Shown: piece by piece, positions 36,813-45,118 of the stretch
Numbering within the stretch: position 1 is the first letter of the stretch
Layout: the number at the start of each line of letters is the position of its first letter
Assembly: GCF_000225525.1 (NCBI RefSeq)
Contig: NZ_AGBF01000001.1
Coordinates: 124,001 to 188,000 of the forward strand
Reading direction: 5' to 3'
Source of the DNA: Streptomyces zinciresistens K42
GTDB lineage: Bacteria; Actinomycetota; Actinomycetes; Streptomycetales; Streptomycetaceae
DNA: 64,000 nt
Notes under the pieces: generated by a model
Databases searched by the model: none
What the model was told of the DNA's origin: nothing
Seen by the model: only the letters and a program-made list of their open reading frames with translations
Program-made: the position numbers and the translations under genes

Positions 36813-36887
36813 CGTCGTCCTTCTCGGCCCTCGGCGCTGCCGCCGCCACGCCCATTGAGGGGGCAGCGGCAGCATCGGGCGCCGCCT

Positions 36888-38180
36888 TCATCGGCTGGCG
36901 CCGAGGTCCTCGTCGTGGTGCACCAGCGGTCGCTTCTCGCGCCCGGCCACGATCTCCGCGGCGGCGAAGACCGTGGTGATCTGATAGGTCACCGCCTGGG
37001 CCACCGGCACCGGCTCTGGCCGCAAAGCCGCCTGCGCTCGGCGGCACCACGCGCCGAACTCGTTCTCCACCGCCTCGTGTTCGCTGCGCAGGGCAGCGTT
37101 GCGGGGCTGGCTGGCGCAGCGGTCCCGGAGGTGGCGCAGCAGCATGCCGGCGGCGCGCAGCGGCACCGTCAGCGTGAGCGGCTGATCCGCGGCCAGGGCG
37201 GGGTGCTGCTGCACCTGCCCGATCATGTACGCCATGATCGCGGCCTGGTCACGCACGGCCGCGGTGAAGATGCTCTCTTTGCCGCAGTCGGCCGCCAGCA
37301 CCCGGTGCAGCGCGTCGTTGACGGCGGTACGGGCCTGGTCCAGGACGGCGATGCTCTCATCCGCGGGCAGGGTGAGCGGGCACGTACGCCACATCGGCAC
37401 CTCGGGGAAAATGCCCAGGGCGCTGTGCCGGGCGGCGTAGTGGGCGCTGCTCATGCCGGTGGGTTCCCATGCGGCGTCGGGCGGGGCCGGCTGGGGGCGG
37501 GGGAGAACGAACACGCCGTGGCCGGGGCTGTCCCAGCCGGCGCAGTCGCTCGGCGCGGAGGCGACGGGCAGCGCGCTGCGGTCGGCCGCGGCGGCGAGCA
37601 CGCCCACGAGCTGTGGTTCTCCGGGCGTGATCATGTAGTGGCAGTGGTCCCAGTTGCCGCTGTGCAGGGAGACGAGCAGGCGGGGGCGCACGCTGTCGAT
37701 GACCGTCATCATGGCCCGCGTCTCGGGCAGCGGGGCGGTGAAGTGCTCGGTGGGAAACGTCCATTCGGGCTGGTCCGCTCCGGCCGGCCGGTAGAGCCCG
37801 CGGTGGTAGGACTCCATGGTCGGCGGCCACGACGTCCACCATGCTTCGTTGAGCGCGGACCCGTCGGGATCGGTGCACGGTATGAAGTGCCAGGTGTATC
37901 TCTCGCGGGTCTCGGCATGCCTGCTGACGTACCTGGCGAGGGCCTCGATGGTGGCCAGGCCGAACGGCTCGTCCGGGTGCGGGGCGCCGAGGAGAAGCAC
38001 ATCGACGGGCCCGCCCTGGACGGTGAACAGATCCACCGGCCGGCCGGAACGGGAGCGGCCGACGGTCCGCAGATGGCACAGCTGCGGATGCGCGGCGCTC
38101 ACCGCGCGCAGCCGCACGCCGAGCTCTTCCAGCGTGGGCGGTCGATCACCGATGAGATGAGTCGCGGGATGAAGATCCAC
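36888..38180 (-). CDS. M14-family zinc carboxypeptidase-like protein
   Basis: A 430-residue protein with an M14 peptidase domain in the first 300 residues. Zinc ligands are visible as HPDE in LLGAPHPDEPFG and the later His in LLVSLHSGNW. A Glu in IFPEVPMWRT is a possible catalytic base. It has no signal peptide, so it is likely cytoplasmic. The remaining 130 residues are helical. Start is GTG 38180 with GAGGAAAGG at ideal distance. It would trim amino acids or amides from a peptide or small conjugate. Lies between the pseudokinase and the GNAT-PP2C-TPR gene. Confidence 0.78.
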   Translation of the reverse strand: MDLHPATHLIGDRPPTLEELGVRLRAVSAAHPQLCHLRTVGRSRSGRPVDLFTVQGGPVDVLLLGAPHPDEPFGLATIEALARYVSRHAETRERYTWHFIPCTDPDGSALNEAWWTSWPPTMESYHRGLYRPAGADQPEWTFPTEHFTAPLPETRAMMTVIDSVRPRLLVSLHSGNWDHCHYMITPGEPQLVGVLAAAADRSALPVASAPSDCAGWDSPGHGVFVLPRPQPAPPDAAWEPTGMSSAHYAARHSALGIFPEVPMWRTCPLTLPADESIAVLDQARTAVNDALHRVLAADCGKESIFTAAVRDQAAIMAYMIGQVQQHPALAADQPLTLTVPLRAAGMLLRHLRDRCASQPRNAALRSEHEAVENEFGAWCRRAQAALRPEPVPVAQAVTYQITTVFAAAEIVAGREKRPLVHHDEDLGASR

Positions 38181-38226
38181 GAACAACCTTTCCTCGTAGC
38201 TGAGCGGGGTGAGACGGAGGGCAGGG

Positions 38227-40497
38227 TCAGCCGCTGGTGATCGCCCCGAGTGCGGTGCGGATCTGCTGGTCGTGGTGCTGAGCGGCTCCCAGAAGGGAGG
38301 TGACCAGGGCGCTGTCGGCAAGGGTCGAGCGCGCCAGGTCGGCAGCCTCCTCTTGGTGGCCGACCTGGTGCAGGAGCACCGCGAGGTCGGCCTGCGCCCG
38401 TAGGGTGTGCGGGTGCTCGGGCCCCAGCGTTCCGGCACGGTCGGCGGCCAGTTCGCGGACGACGGCGAGGGCCTCGTCGTAGCGCTCCTGCTCCCGCAAC
38501 AGCCGCGCCAGCAGATGCCGTGAGGCCAAGGTGGTGCGGTGCCGGACACCGAGCACCCGGGCCAGATCACCGGCCACCGCCCGCAGGACCTCCTCGGTGT
38601 CCGGTGCCCCGGTGCGCTGGAGCACCCAGGCCAGGGCCAGCCGCGCGGCCAGGGCTTCCTCGTGCGTCGCCGGCAGTCCCGTCTCAGCGCGATGGACAGC
38701 CTCACGGGCCAGCGTCTCTGCCTCCTCCCACCGACCCTGTTCACCGACGGCCTCGGCCAGGCGCGCCATCGCCCCGACCGTCCCGGCCGCCACCGGGCCC
38801 GCGAGCTCTTCCCGGCCCTGCACAACTTCCCGCAGCCGGGCTTCCCCGTCGGCCCACCGCCCTTGGCCGTAGCAGACCAGGGCATGATCGTGCAGCGCGG
38901 CCAAGTACGGCAGCGTGCCCTGCGCGCCGGACTGCTCCATCACGCTCACCACATGCGCGTACAGAGCGTCCGCGCGTTCGAAGTCTCCGTCGCGGAAGGC
39001 GAGTCCGGCCCGCGCCTGAAGGCGCTCCAGGAGACTCCCGCGCCCGCTGTCGCGCTCGGGTGTTGCTGCGCCCGGGGGCGTGGCGGCCCAGGCGGGGCCG
39101 GGCGAGCGGCGCAGACGGACGTAGGTGCGGTCGTCGAAGCTGACCGCGCCGGGCTTGACCCCCTTCGTGCCGGGGTTCATGCCGATGCGCAGCGGGTCCT
39201 GGGCAATCGCTGCCTGCAGCTCGGCCTCGGCCGTCGTCAGCGTCGCCGCTGGCGACAGGAAGCCGTCACTGGCCAGCACGATCTCCTCCACCTGGTCATC
39301 GAACGGAATGACCTCCACGAAGTCGGCCGGCACCGGGGTGCCGTCGAGGACGCCGTAGCCGTACGGGCCCGGCCGGTTGGCCAGCCTGCCCTGTTCCTTC
39401 AGGACCGGCAGGATGACCTCGCGGCCCGGGTCCTGCGCCGCGATCTCCTCCTCGGAGCGGCCGCCGGCGATCATGCAGTGCGTGTACGCGGCCCGCGTGC
39501 CGGCCAGGACGTCGTCGATCCGCTTCGTCGCGGGCAGGCGGGTCCACGTCGCGCCGCGCCGCAGGGCCACGTGGACATCGCCGACCCGCCAGATGAGACG
39601 GAGGGCGGGCACCACAACGGCTGCGGCCGCACTGGGGGCGACCGGGTCATCGGCCGGAACGTTCCACTGCGTTCGCAGCTTGGCCAGTGCCGTGGTGATC
39701 TGGTCCACCGCCCGGTCGGGCGCAGTGTCCGCAGCCATGCGGGCGAGGGTGTCGCGGACACATCGGGCGGCACGCGCGCCGCCGGTCAGCCCTCCGTAGT
39801 CCCGTCCGCTCTTGTCCGTGGCACCGTCGACCACGGCCACCAGCCCACCGTCCGCGACGAGCAGTTCGTCCTCGTTCGCAGCAGCCCCCTTGGGGACCGT
39901 GACGCGCTCGATCACCTCCCAGGCTCCGCCGCCGGGCTCCGGCCCTGAGGCCGGCCGGGGCGCCGGCACCGTCATGCCGGACACGGGGAGGGGGAGCAGG
40001 AGGGTGTTGGTGAAGGCGACCGCGCCGTGCCGGGCGTAGAAGTCGTGCGCGGTGTTGCCGTCGATGACGCTGATCCGCAGAGTCGTGGCGCCGTGGGCCC
40101 GGCAGTGGTCGTCGACCGCCTGGAGCAGCCGGCGTCCCAGGCCGCGTCCCCGGGCGTCGGCGGTTATGACCAGGGTCTCCAGGACGCCGACACGGTCGCC
40201 GAGTTTCCACGATCCGGCTGCCGCAATGACCCGTACGAAGGCGTACCCGAGGAGCTGGTCGTGGTCGCGGACGGTGAGGATCTTCGCGTGGGGCTCGTCC
40301 AGCCAGGCGCGGTACTCCGCGCGCCGGATCTGCCATGACTCTTCCGCCGAGCGCACCTCGCCGAGGTCGCCGAGGTGAGGCGCACTGGCCGCATGGTGGT
40401 CCAGCAGCTCGCCCCACAGCGGCGCGAGCGCATCGAGATCATCAGAGGGGTGCTCAGCGAGCACAACGGTCGTCGCAGGTATCGGTGATGGCGGCAT
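38227..40497 (-). CDS. GNAT acetyltransferase - PP2C-like phosphatase - TPR fusion
   Basis: A 756-residue three-domain protein. Residues about 10-170 are a GNAT domain with the acetyl-CoA loop ARGRGLGRRLL (115-125). Residues about 192-465 are PP2C-like, with VVDGATD (222-228), VGD (305-307), LASDGF (408-413) and FDDRTYVRL (454-462). Residues about 490-750 are TPR repeats. In the PP2C part, NEDEL at the start supplies the first acidic residue. ATG at 40497 has AAGGA six bases upstream. It could couple acetylation with dephosphorylation of a target held by the repeats. A second PP2C-like protein lies three genes upstream. Function of this combination unknown. Confidence 0.85.
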   Translation of the reverse strand: MPPSPIPATTVVLAEHPSDDLDALAPLWGELLDHHAASAPHLGDLGEVRSAEESWQIRRAEYRAWLDEPHAKILTVRDHDQLLGYAFVRVIAAAGSWKLGDRVGVLETLVITADARGRGLGRRLLQAVDDHCRAHGATTLRISVIDGNTAHDFYARHGAVAFTNTLLLPLPVSGMTVPAPRPASGPEPGGGAWEVIERVTVPKGAAANEDELLVADGGLVAVVDGATDKSGRDYGGLTGGARAARCVRDTLARMAADTAPDRAVDQITTALAKLRTQWNVPADDPVAPSAAAAVVVPALRLIWRVGDVHVALRRGATWTRLPATKRIDDVLAGTRAAYTHCMIAGGRSEEEIAAQDPGREVILPVLKEQGRLANRPGPYGYGVLDGTPVPADFVEVIPFDDQVEEIVLASDGFLSPAATLTTAEAELQAAIAQDPLRIGMNPGTKGVKPGAVSFDDRTYVRLRRSPGPAWAATPPGAATPERDSGRGSLLERLQARAGLAFRDGDFERADALYAHVVSVMEQSGAQGTLPYLAALHDHALVCYGQGRWADGEARLREVVQGREELAGPVAAGTVGAMARLAEAVGEQGRWEEAETLAREAVHRAETGLPATHEEALAARLALAWVLQRTGAPDTEEVLRAVAGDLARVLGVRHRTTLASRHLLARLLREQERYDEALAVVRELAADRAGTLGPEHPHTLRAQADLAVLLHQVGHQEEAADLARSTLADSALVTSLLGAAQHHDQQIRTALGAITSG

Positions 40498-40521
40498 CGC
40501 AGTCCTTGTGGTGGGAGGGGT

Positions 40522-40557
40522 GCCGGGGGCGCGGCGCACTGGCGCCGCGCCCCCGGC
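40522..40557. terminator. Perfect 16-bp hairpin between operon genes
   Basis: Two perfect 16-base arms (GCCGGGGGCGCGGCGC and its complement) around an ACTG loop, in the 66-base gap between the 2H gene and the GNAT-PP2C-TPR gene. There is no T tract. It is the strongest hairpin in the window and may terminate or attenuate read-through into the fusion gene. Confidence 0.6.
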
Positions 40558-40563
40558 GGGTGG

Positions 40564-41208
40564 TCAAGCGTTCAGGGGGATCACGGCGACGGAGTTCCAG
40601 GAGATCTCCCACGCCGTCTTGCCGTTGTCGCGTGGCCGCTCGTCGAAGCCGACCTCGAGCAGGTGCACCTGACTGACGTGGAAGGGGACGTGGCTGGGGG
40701 AGATGCGGCGCAGCGCGCTCTGCAGCGGATCGCTGTTGGCCGTGTCCCAGCTGTATCCGAGGGACATGTGGTGGCGGCCTCCGTCGTGCTGGATCACGTC
40801 GGGCCCGCGGGCTTCGATCAACGCATCCTGCACGTGTCCCTTGAGGTCGATCAGCGGCTCGTCGGGCGCGAGGTCCAGCAGGGCTCCGGCCTTGTTGGCG
40901 ATCGGCGAGCCCGCGGTGATCTGGAAGGGCGCCAGGTCACCGATGTGCTTGTGCAGGGCTTCGACGAGGTCCTGACGTTCGGCCGCGCTGATCCGGTCTG
41001 CGGTGGTGTCCGCGATCATCTCCACGGTTGTGTGCAGCAGCCCGCCCGTGAGGAGGGTGATCGGATACGGTGCCATCGCCTCGTGACACGATGCGGTGAG
41101 CTGGGCGAGCTCGCGGTCCACCGTGAGGTCGGGTAGCAGGTAGACGTGCAGGACCTTCAGCCCGTCGGACCAGGCGCCACCCCGGAACTGCGGCGTGAAC
41201 TTCTTCAC
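40564..41208 (-). CDS. 2H phosphoesterase (2'-5' RNA ligase-like)
   Basis: A 214-residue protein of the 2H superfamily. The two catalytic histidine motifs are HTT in LLHTTVEMI and HMS in RHHMSLGYSW. The family cleaves or forms 2',5' or cyclic phosphodiester bonds in RNA or nucleotides. GTG at 41208 has AAGGAG eight bases upstream and overlaps the stop of a 38-residue ORF (GTGA). A second, distinct 2H gene lies two genes upstream. Confidence 0.83.
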   Translation of the reverse strand: MKKFTPQFRGGAWSDGLKVLHVYLLPDLTVDRELAQLTASCHEAMAPYPITLLTGGLLHTTVEMIADTTADRISAAERQDLVEALHKHIGDLAPFQITAGSPIANKAGALLDLAPDEPLIDLKGHVQDALIEARGPDVIQHDGGRHHMSLGYSWDTANSDPLQSALRRISPSHVPFHVSQVHLLEVGFDERPRDNGKTAWEISWNSVAVIPLNA

Positions 41209-41321
41209 GATGTGGTCTCCTTACTCAACGCCGCCGTATCAAGGGTGGCTTCACGGGCGCGGGCGCCCGGACCGATTCGCCGATGGTGTTCTTGGGCCCA
41301 GACCGGCGCCGGGTCGTTCAT
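41205..41321 (-). CDS. Putative 38-residue peptide between PP2C and 2H genes
   Basis: An ORF of 38 codons coupled at both ends: its ATG overlaps the PP2C stop (ATGA) and its TGA overlaps the 2H start (GTGA). The peptide starts MNDPAPVWAQEHHRR, has no Cys and no membrane segment. The double overlap matches the pattern of real genes in this run. Codon bias is weaker than in neighbours. Confidence 0.45.
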   Translation of the reverse strand: MNDPAPVWAQEHHRRIGPGARAREATLDTAALSKETTS

Positions 41322-42166
41322 GCCGTCGGCCCGAGGTCGATGCACGCCAGGGCCTTGTCGTCGGACACCTTGTAGCGGGGGTGCTTGACGCCGCTCGGGT
41401 CGTCGTCGTGCTCGTAGGCGTGGATGGCGTCGACGACCTGCTGGGGTCCGATCGCGGTGCAGGCGTCGGCGAACGCAGCCCAGGACCAGAGCCCGTAGGA
41501 CTCGATTCCGGCCAGGGCGCCGTCGGTCATGACCCACATGCGCTTGAGGTCCGAGACGGGCCAGGACCGCACCACGGCGTGGCGGGCGGCCGCCGGCGTG
41601 GCCTCGGCCACCCAGTACGCCAGCGGGTCACCGACCTGGTTGATGTGCTGCATCTGGTGCTCCCGCAACTGCTGCAGCACCCGGCGGTGTTCGGGCGCGG
41701 TGAACCCGCCCCCGGCGCGCAGTTGCTCGGCCATGACGTCCCGGTGGGGGGAGAGCCGGACGAGAGTCTCCAGGCGCTCGTCGCGCAGCACTTCGAAGCC
41801 GTCGCGCTGCTCGACGACCACGGGCGTGTCGCAGAGTACGAGTGCGTCGACCATGTGGTCGTGGGGGCGGTGGCGCACGATCGCCGCGGTGGCAGCCGGC
41901 GAGGCGCCCGGGACCAGGCCGTGCTCGCCGGCCACAGTGGTGAGGGCCTCGTGGAGCGTGGTGCGCAGGTCAAGGTGCTGGGCGCGCTCGTGTACCGCGA
42001 TGACCTCCTCGCCGAGGGTCTGGGCGTACCAGCCGCCGCGGGGGGCGTCATCGCTGAGGGTGGAAACGCCGTCGAGGACGACCACCAGGGTGGCGTCGGT
42101 ATTGACGAGGATGCGGTCCTCGGACGGGCGGCCGCCGCCGCAGACCTCTCCGGTTGTTATCTGCAC
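41318..42166 (-). CDS. PP2C-like protein phosphatase
   Basis: A 282-residue PPM-type phosphatase-like protein. SEDRILV and VVVLDGVST give the first acidic metal-binding residues, WVMTDGALAG a central one, and SDDKALACIDL the C-terminal DD motif. The start is taken as GTG 42166, with AAGG seven bases upstream; ATG 42181 and 42208 are alternatives. It may act on the same phospho-target as the GNAT-PP2C-TPR protein. Target unknown. Confidence 0.75.
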   Translation of the reverse strand: MQITTGEVCGGGRPSEDRILVNTDATLVVVLDGVSTLSDDAPRGGWYAQTLGEEVIAVHERAQHLDLRTTLHEALTTVAGEHGLVPGASPAATAAIVRHRPHDHMVDALVLCDTPVVVEQRDGFEVLRDERLETLVRLSPHRDVMAEQLRAGGGFTAPEHRRVLQQLREHQMQHINQVGDPLAYWVAEATPAAARHAVVRSWPVSDLKRMWVMTDGALAGIESYGLWSWAAFADACTAIGPQQVVDAIHAYEHDDDPSGVKHPRYKVSDDKALACIDLGPTA

Positions 42167-42207
42167 AGGAGTGCCTTCCATCGTGTGCGTAAGGAATGTC
42201 GGGGGCA

Positions 42208-42231
42208 TCGGCGCGCACCGGTGCGCGCCGA
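42208..42231. terminator. 24-bp perfect palindrome between 2H and PP2C genes
   Basis: TCGGCGCGCACC followed at once by its exact complement, in the 75-base gap between the 2H stop and the PP2C start. It can form a strong hairpin (a small loop of ACCGGT) or be a protein-binding site. Confidence 0.5.
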
Positions 42232-42241
42232 CGGGAGATGG

Positions 42242-42856
42242 CTACGCCTGGGCGCCGCCTGCGCCGAGCGGCACTTCGGCGATCACCGTCCACGTGTACC
42301 TCTCGCGCCAGGTCTGCTCCTGGTCGACGAGGACGGCTCGGGTCACCGTCATCCGGGGGCGCGGCGGGCGGAGCTTGACCAGGGCCCGGGTCAGGTCGTC
42401 GTGATCCCACTGGGCGCCGCTGTAGGCCAGGCTCAGGTGAGGCCAGAACCGCTCGGGGGCCTTGGGCATCGTGTCCACGCCGACCACGTCCTCGGTCGCG
42501 CGCCGCAGAGCCCAGTACAGCTCGGAGATCCGCTCCTCGGGATAGATCGCCGGCACGACGCCGTTGTGGATCGCCTGCGCCGGTCCGATCTCGATCTCGA
42601 ACGGCTCGATCCCCGCCAGTGCCGGCCGCGCGGCATCCGCCACCGCGGCCGCCGCCTCGGCCGTCAGCGGGCCGACGGACTGGAGCGTCGCGTGCAGCCA
42701 CTCCACCGGAACCGGGCTCAACTCCGGGTGCTGAGACAGGAGGTCGGCGTGCCGACGGACGAAGTCATGCACGGCCGGCTGGTCCTCGAACGTCAGGTGC
42801 CAGTGTGCCCGCCTCTCCCCCTTGGGCCAATGGTGGGTCTCCCAGAAGTCCCGCAT
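42242..42856 (-). CDS. 2H phosphoesterase (2'-5' RNA ligase-like), second copy
   Basis: A 204-residue 2H protein with HAT in WLHATLQSVG and HLS in WPHLSLAYS, the two catalytic motifs. It is only distantly similar to the other 2H protein at 40.6 kb. ATG at 42856 has GGAGG four bases upstream and shares one base with the stop of the EEP gene (TAATG). Likely acts on a phosphodiester or cyclic-phosphate bond made or exposed by the neighbouring nuclease-like enzyme (inference). Confidence 0.83.
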   Translation of the reverse strand: MRDFWETHHWPKGERRAHWHLTFEDQPAVHDFVRRHADLLSQHPELSPVPVEWLHATLQSVGPLTAEAAAAVADAARPALAGIEPFEIEIGPAQAIHNGVVPAIYPEERISELYWALRRATEDVVGVDTMPKAPERFWPHLSLAYSGAQWDHDDLTRALVKLRPPRPRMTVTRAVLVDQEQTWRERYTWTVIAEVPLGAGGAQA

Positions 42857-43812
42857 TACGCCTCCCCGGAGATCCTGGACGGGTCGATCTCGCAGATCAC
42901 TGGCAGGTGATCCGAGGCTTCCCTCGCGGCCGGACTCGTGTGCGTGCTGTAGCTGACCAGCGCCGGCACGACGGGCCGGGTGGTGTACACCAGGTCGATA
43001 CGGCGCGCACCCCACGGGTCAGGGTCGCCGCGCCCGTCCTCCCAGTGCCCGACCGTCGCCTGCCACGGCACCTTCAGGTGAGCGGCGGCGTCCACCATGA
43101 ACCCGCGCCGCAGAAGCACCTCGCTTTGGCGGCGGTCGGCCAGCTGCTCCTTGCCGATCGTCCCTTCCAGCAGCTGGTACTCCAGGTCGTCGTGGTCATG
43201 GTCGAGATAGGGCTCGGGGTCGTAGAACTGTTCGCCTTCCGGCTCGTCGACCTTCGCCGCCGACAGGGCGTTGAAGTCCCCCAGCACCAGGCCGGGCTTG
43301 GCGCCGCCGGTGGTGCGGAAGACGCTCTTGATGCGGAATGCCTCGTCCCGCCGCCAGTTCCCGCGGAACGGGTCGCCGTGGTACGAGGCGACCGTGACCG
43401 GCTCGGCGGCCCCGATATCGAACCGCGCCGTCGTGAACCCGTGCCAGAAGTCCGGCGCCCCGTAGGGGCGGAAGCCCCCCGCGACCGGCTTGACGGTGCT
43501 GGGGTTCCACAGCAGCGCCGTGTACCAGCCGCGCGCCAGGTTGTTGGCCATCGCGGTGGGGCCCGGCGTGCCGTCCGCGTGCACGGTGGTGGCGCTCAGC
43601 CCGGTCTCGGCGGCGAGCTGCTGAATGACCGTTGACGCCTCGGTCGCCCATTCGGCGGACGGCCGGGTCTCGTCGACGATCACTTCCTGGAGAGCCAGGA
43701 TGTCCGGGGCGATCTCGCCGATGGCGGTCACGCGCGCTTTCCACGACGCGGTGTCGATGGTGTCGCGGCCGAGCTTGTAGGCGTTGAGGTTGGCAAGACG
43801 TATCGTCCGCAC
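42856..43812 (-). CDS. Endonuclease/exonuclease/phosphatase (EEP) family protein
   Basis: A 318-residue EEP-fold hydrolase. Motifs are LANLNAYKL (Asn), LALQEVIVDE (metal Glu), LVLGDFNALS, RRIDLVYTT and ASDHLPV, all intact, so it should be an active phosphodiesterase or phosphatase. No signal peptide. GTG at 43812 follows GGGAGGGGA. One of three EEP genes in the window, the others at 61.0 and 62.2 kb. Substrate may be a nucleic acid, nucleotide or phosphorylated lipid or sugar. Confidence 0.85.
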   Translation of the reverse strand: MRTIRLANLNAYKLGRDTIDTASWKARVTAIGEIAPDILALQEVIVDETRPSAEWATEASTVIQQLAAETGLSATTVHADGTPGPTAMANNLARGWYTALLWNPSTVKPVAGGFRPYGAPDFWHGFTTARFDIGAAEPVTVASYHGDPFRGNWRRDEAFRIKSVFRTTGGAKPGLVLGDFNALSAAKVDEPEGEQFYDPEPYLDHDHDDLEYQLLEGTIGKEQLADRRQSEVLLRRGFMVDAAAHLKVPWQATVGHWEDGRGDPDPWGARRIDLVYTTRPVVPALVSYSTHTSPAAREASDHLPVICEIDPSRISGEA

Positions 43813-43905
43813 GAAGTCCCCTCCCGTTATCGGTTGTTGAGTTGGCTGCTGGATCCGGGCGAGCTAGCGCCGCGGGCGGGGCGCGTGACGGAGTGAACGG
43901 CGCGC

Positions 43906-45024
43906 TCATGCGTGCGTGGCGCGCAATTCGGTGACCGGGCCCGGCGCCGCGTGAGGGATACCCCACCTCTCGTGCGCCCAGCGGGCGGCGAGCTCCGCCT
44001 GCCGGTAGCCGGTCTCACCCCAGCCCAGGAGCGCGGCCGCCTGGTCGGGAGTGGCGAGGAGCCGGGCGAAGGTACGGCCGGTGGCCGGATCCACCCCGCC
44101 CGGGCCCACGTCCGTGACGGGGGCGGCCAGGCGGAGGCGCGCGCACGGCCCGATACCGCCGTAGACCTCCCCGGTCGCGTCATAGACCCAGCCCAGCCGC
44201 ACGATGTCGTCGCCGATGGTCACCTGGGCTTCCTCGAACGACTCACGCTTCAAAGCCGCCTCGGGCGAATCATCCGTGCTTTCGATGGTTCCTCCCGGAA
44301 GGGCAGGGAGCCGGTTCGCGGGATCCACGACGAGGACCACGCGGCCGTCCGGCACGAACAGCCACCCCCACGCCTGCTTCACCTGCATGGCGTCCGGCAC
44401 CGGTTCCGGGTGCCAGGGCCATGCCCGGCCGGCCCGCGGCCGTACGTACACCTCGTGGCGGTCCAGCGCCGGCGCCTCCCCGACGTGCCGGCCGCTTTCC
44501 AGGTGCGCGGTCGTGCCGGACAGGCGGGCGCGCAGCGCGGCGAGCATGATCTGCGCGTCGACCGGGATCATCCGCTCGTGGGCCTGCGTGGAGTCGACGA
44601 ACTCGAAGCCCAGCAGCTCATCGGCGGGTACGCGCAGCGCCGCGATCTCCTCCTCGGTGAGGGTGCCGCCGTCCAGGACGTAGCGGACCTCACCGGGCAC
44701 GATCTTCCCGGCATCGATGTCCGGATGATCCGGGGGAAGCCAGTGCACGGCCAGCAGCCGGCCCGGCGTCCGCTCCACGCCGAGCTCTTCGCCGACCTCC
44801 CGCACCCACGCCTGCGCGGCGCTCTCCCCGGGCTCGGCGCCACCACCGGGCAGCAGCCACTGCTCACGGTAGGTGGGCTGGACCAGAAGGATGCGCCCGA
44901 GCGGATCGGTGAACAGGGCCGCGGCGCTGAGCCAGACCGCGTGCCGGGAACGTGAGTACTCGGCGTGCGACATCAGCCGCGGGGCGGGAAGAGCGGCGGG
45001 ACTTGTGTCGTGTGAGGCGTCCAT
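43906..45024 (-). CDS. Tandem NUDIX protein (two NUDIX domains)
   Basis: A 372-residue protein with two NUDIX domains. The first box is GGGAEPGESAAQAWVREV followed by GEELGV (complete, about residues 60-83). The second is GGTIESTDDSPEAALKRE followed by SFEEAQV, with the RE..EE core but a changed spacing. The domains would hydrolyse nucleoside diphosphates linked to other groups. The ATG at 45024 is preferred over the TTG before it because AAGGAG is six bases upstream. Two domains may act on two substrates or form an internal dimer. Confidence 0.85.
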   Translation of the reverse strand: MDASHDTSPAALPAPRLMSHAEYSRSRHAVWLSAAALFTDPLGRILLVQPTYREQWLLPGGGAEPGESAAQAWVREVGEELGVERTPGRLLAVHWLPPDHPDIDAGKIVPGEVRYVLDGGTLTEEEIAALRVPADELLGFEFVDSTQAHERMIPVDAQIMLAALRARLSGTTAHLESGRHVGEAPALDRHEVYVRPRAGRAWPWHPEPVPDAMQVKQAWGWLFVPDGRVVLVVDPANRLPALPGGTIESTDDSPEAALKRESFEEAQVTIGDDIVRLGWVYDATGEVYGGIGPCARLRLAAPVTDVGPGGVDPATGRTFARLLATPDQAAALLGWGETGYRQAELAARWAHERWGIPHAAPGPVTELRATHA

Positions 45025-45118
45025 CAAGGGCTCCTTCTGTGCGGATCACGCGGGGCGGTCCGCTGGCGTGGCGCCCCCGGAGGAGGGCGGCGGTCCGGTG
45101 CACCGACCGGTGACGGGA

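Noticed and set aside
36195..38240. 681-codon plus-strand frame over kinase and peptidase genes
   Set aside because: Crosses two genes with clear motifs on the other strand; shadow composition.
41195..42910. 571-codon plus-strand frame
   Set aside because: Spans several coupled minus-strand genes and has antisense-type composition.
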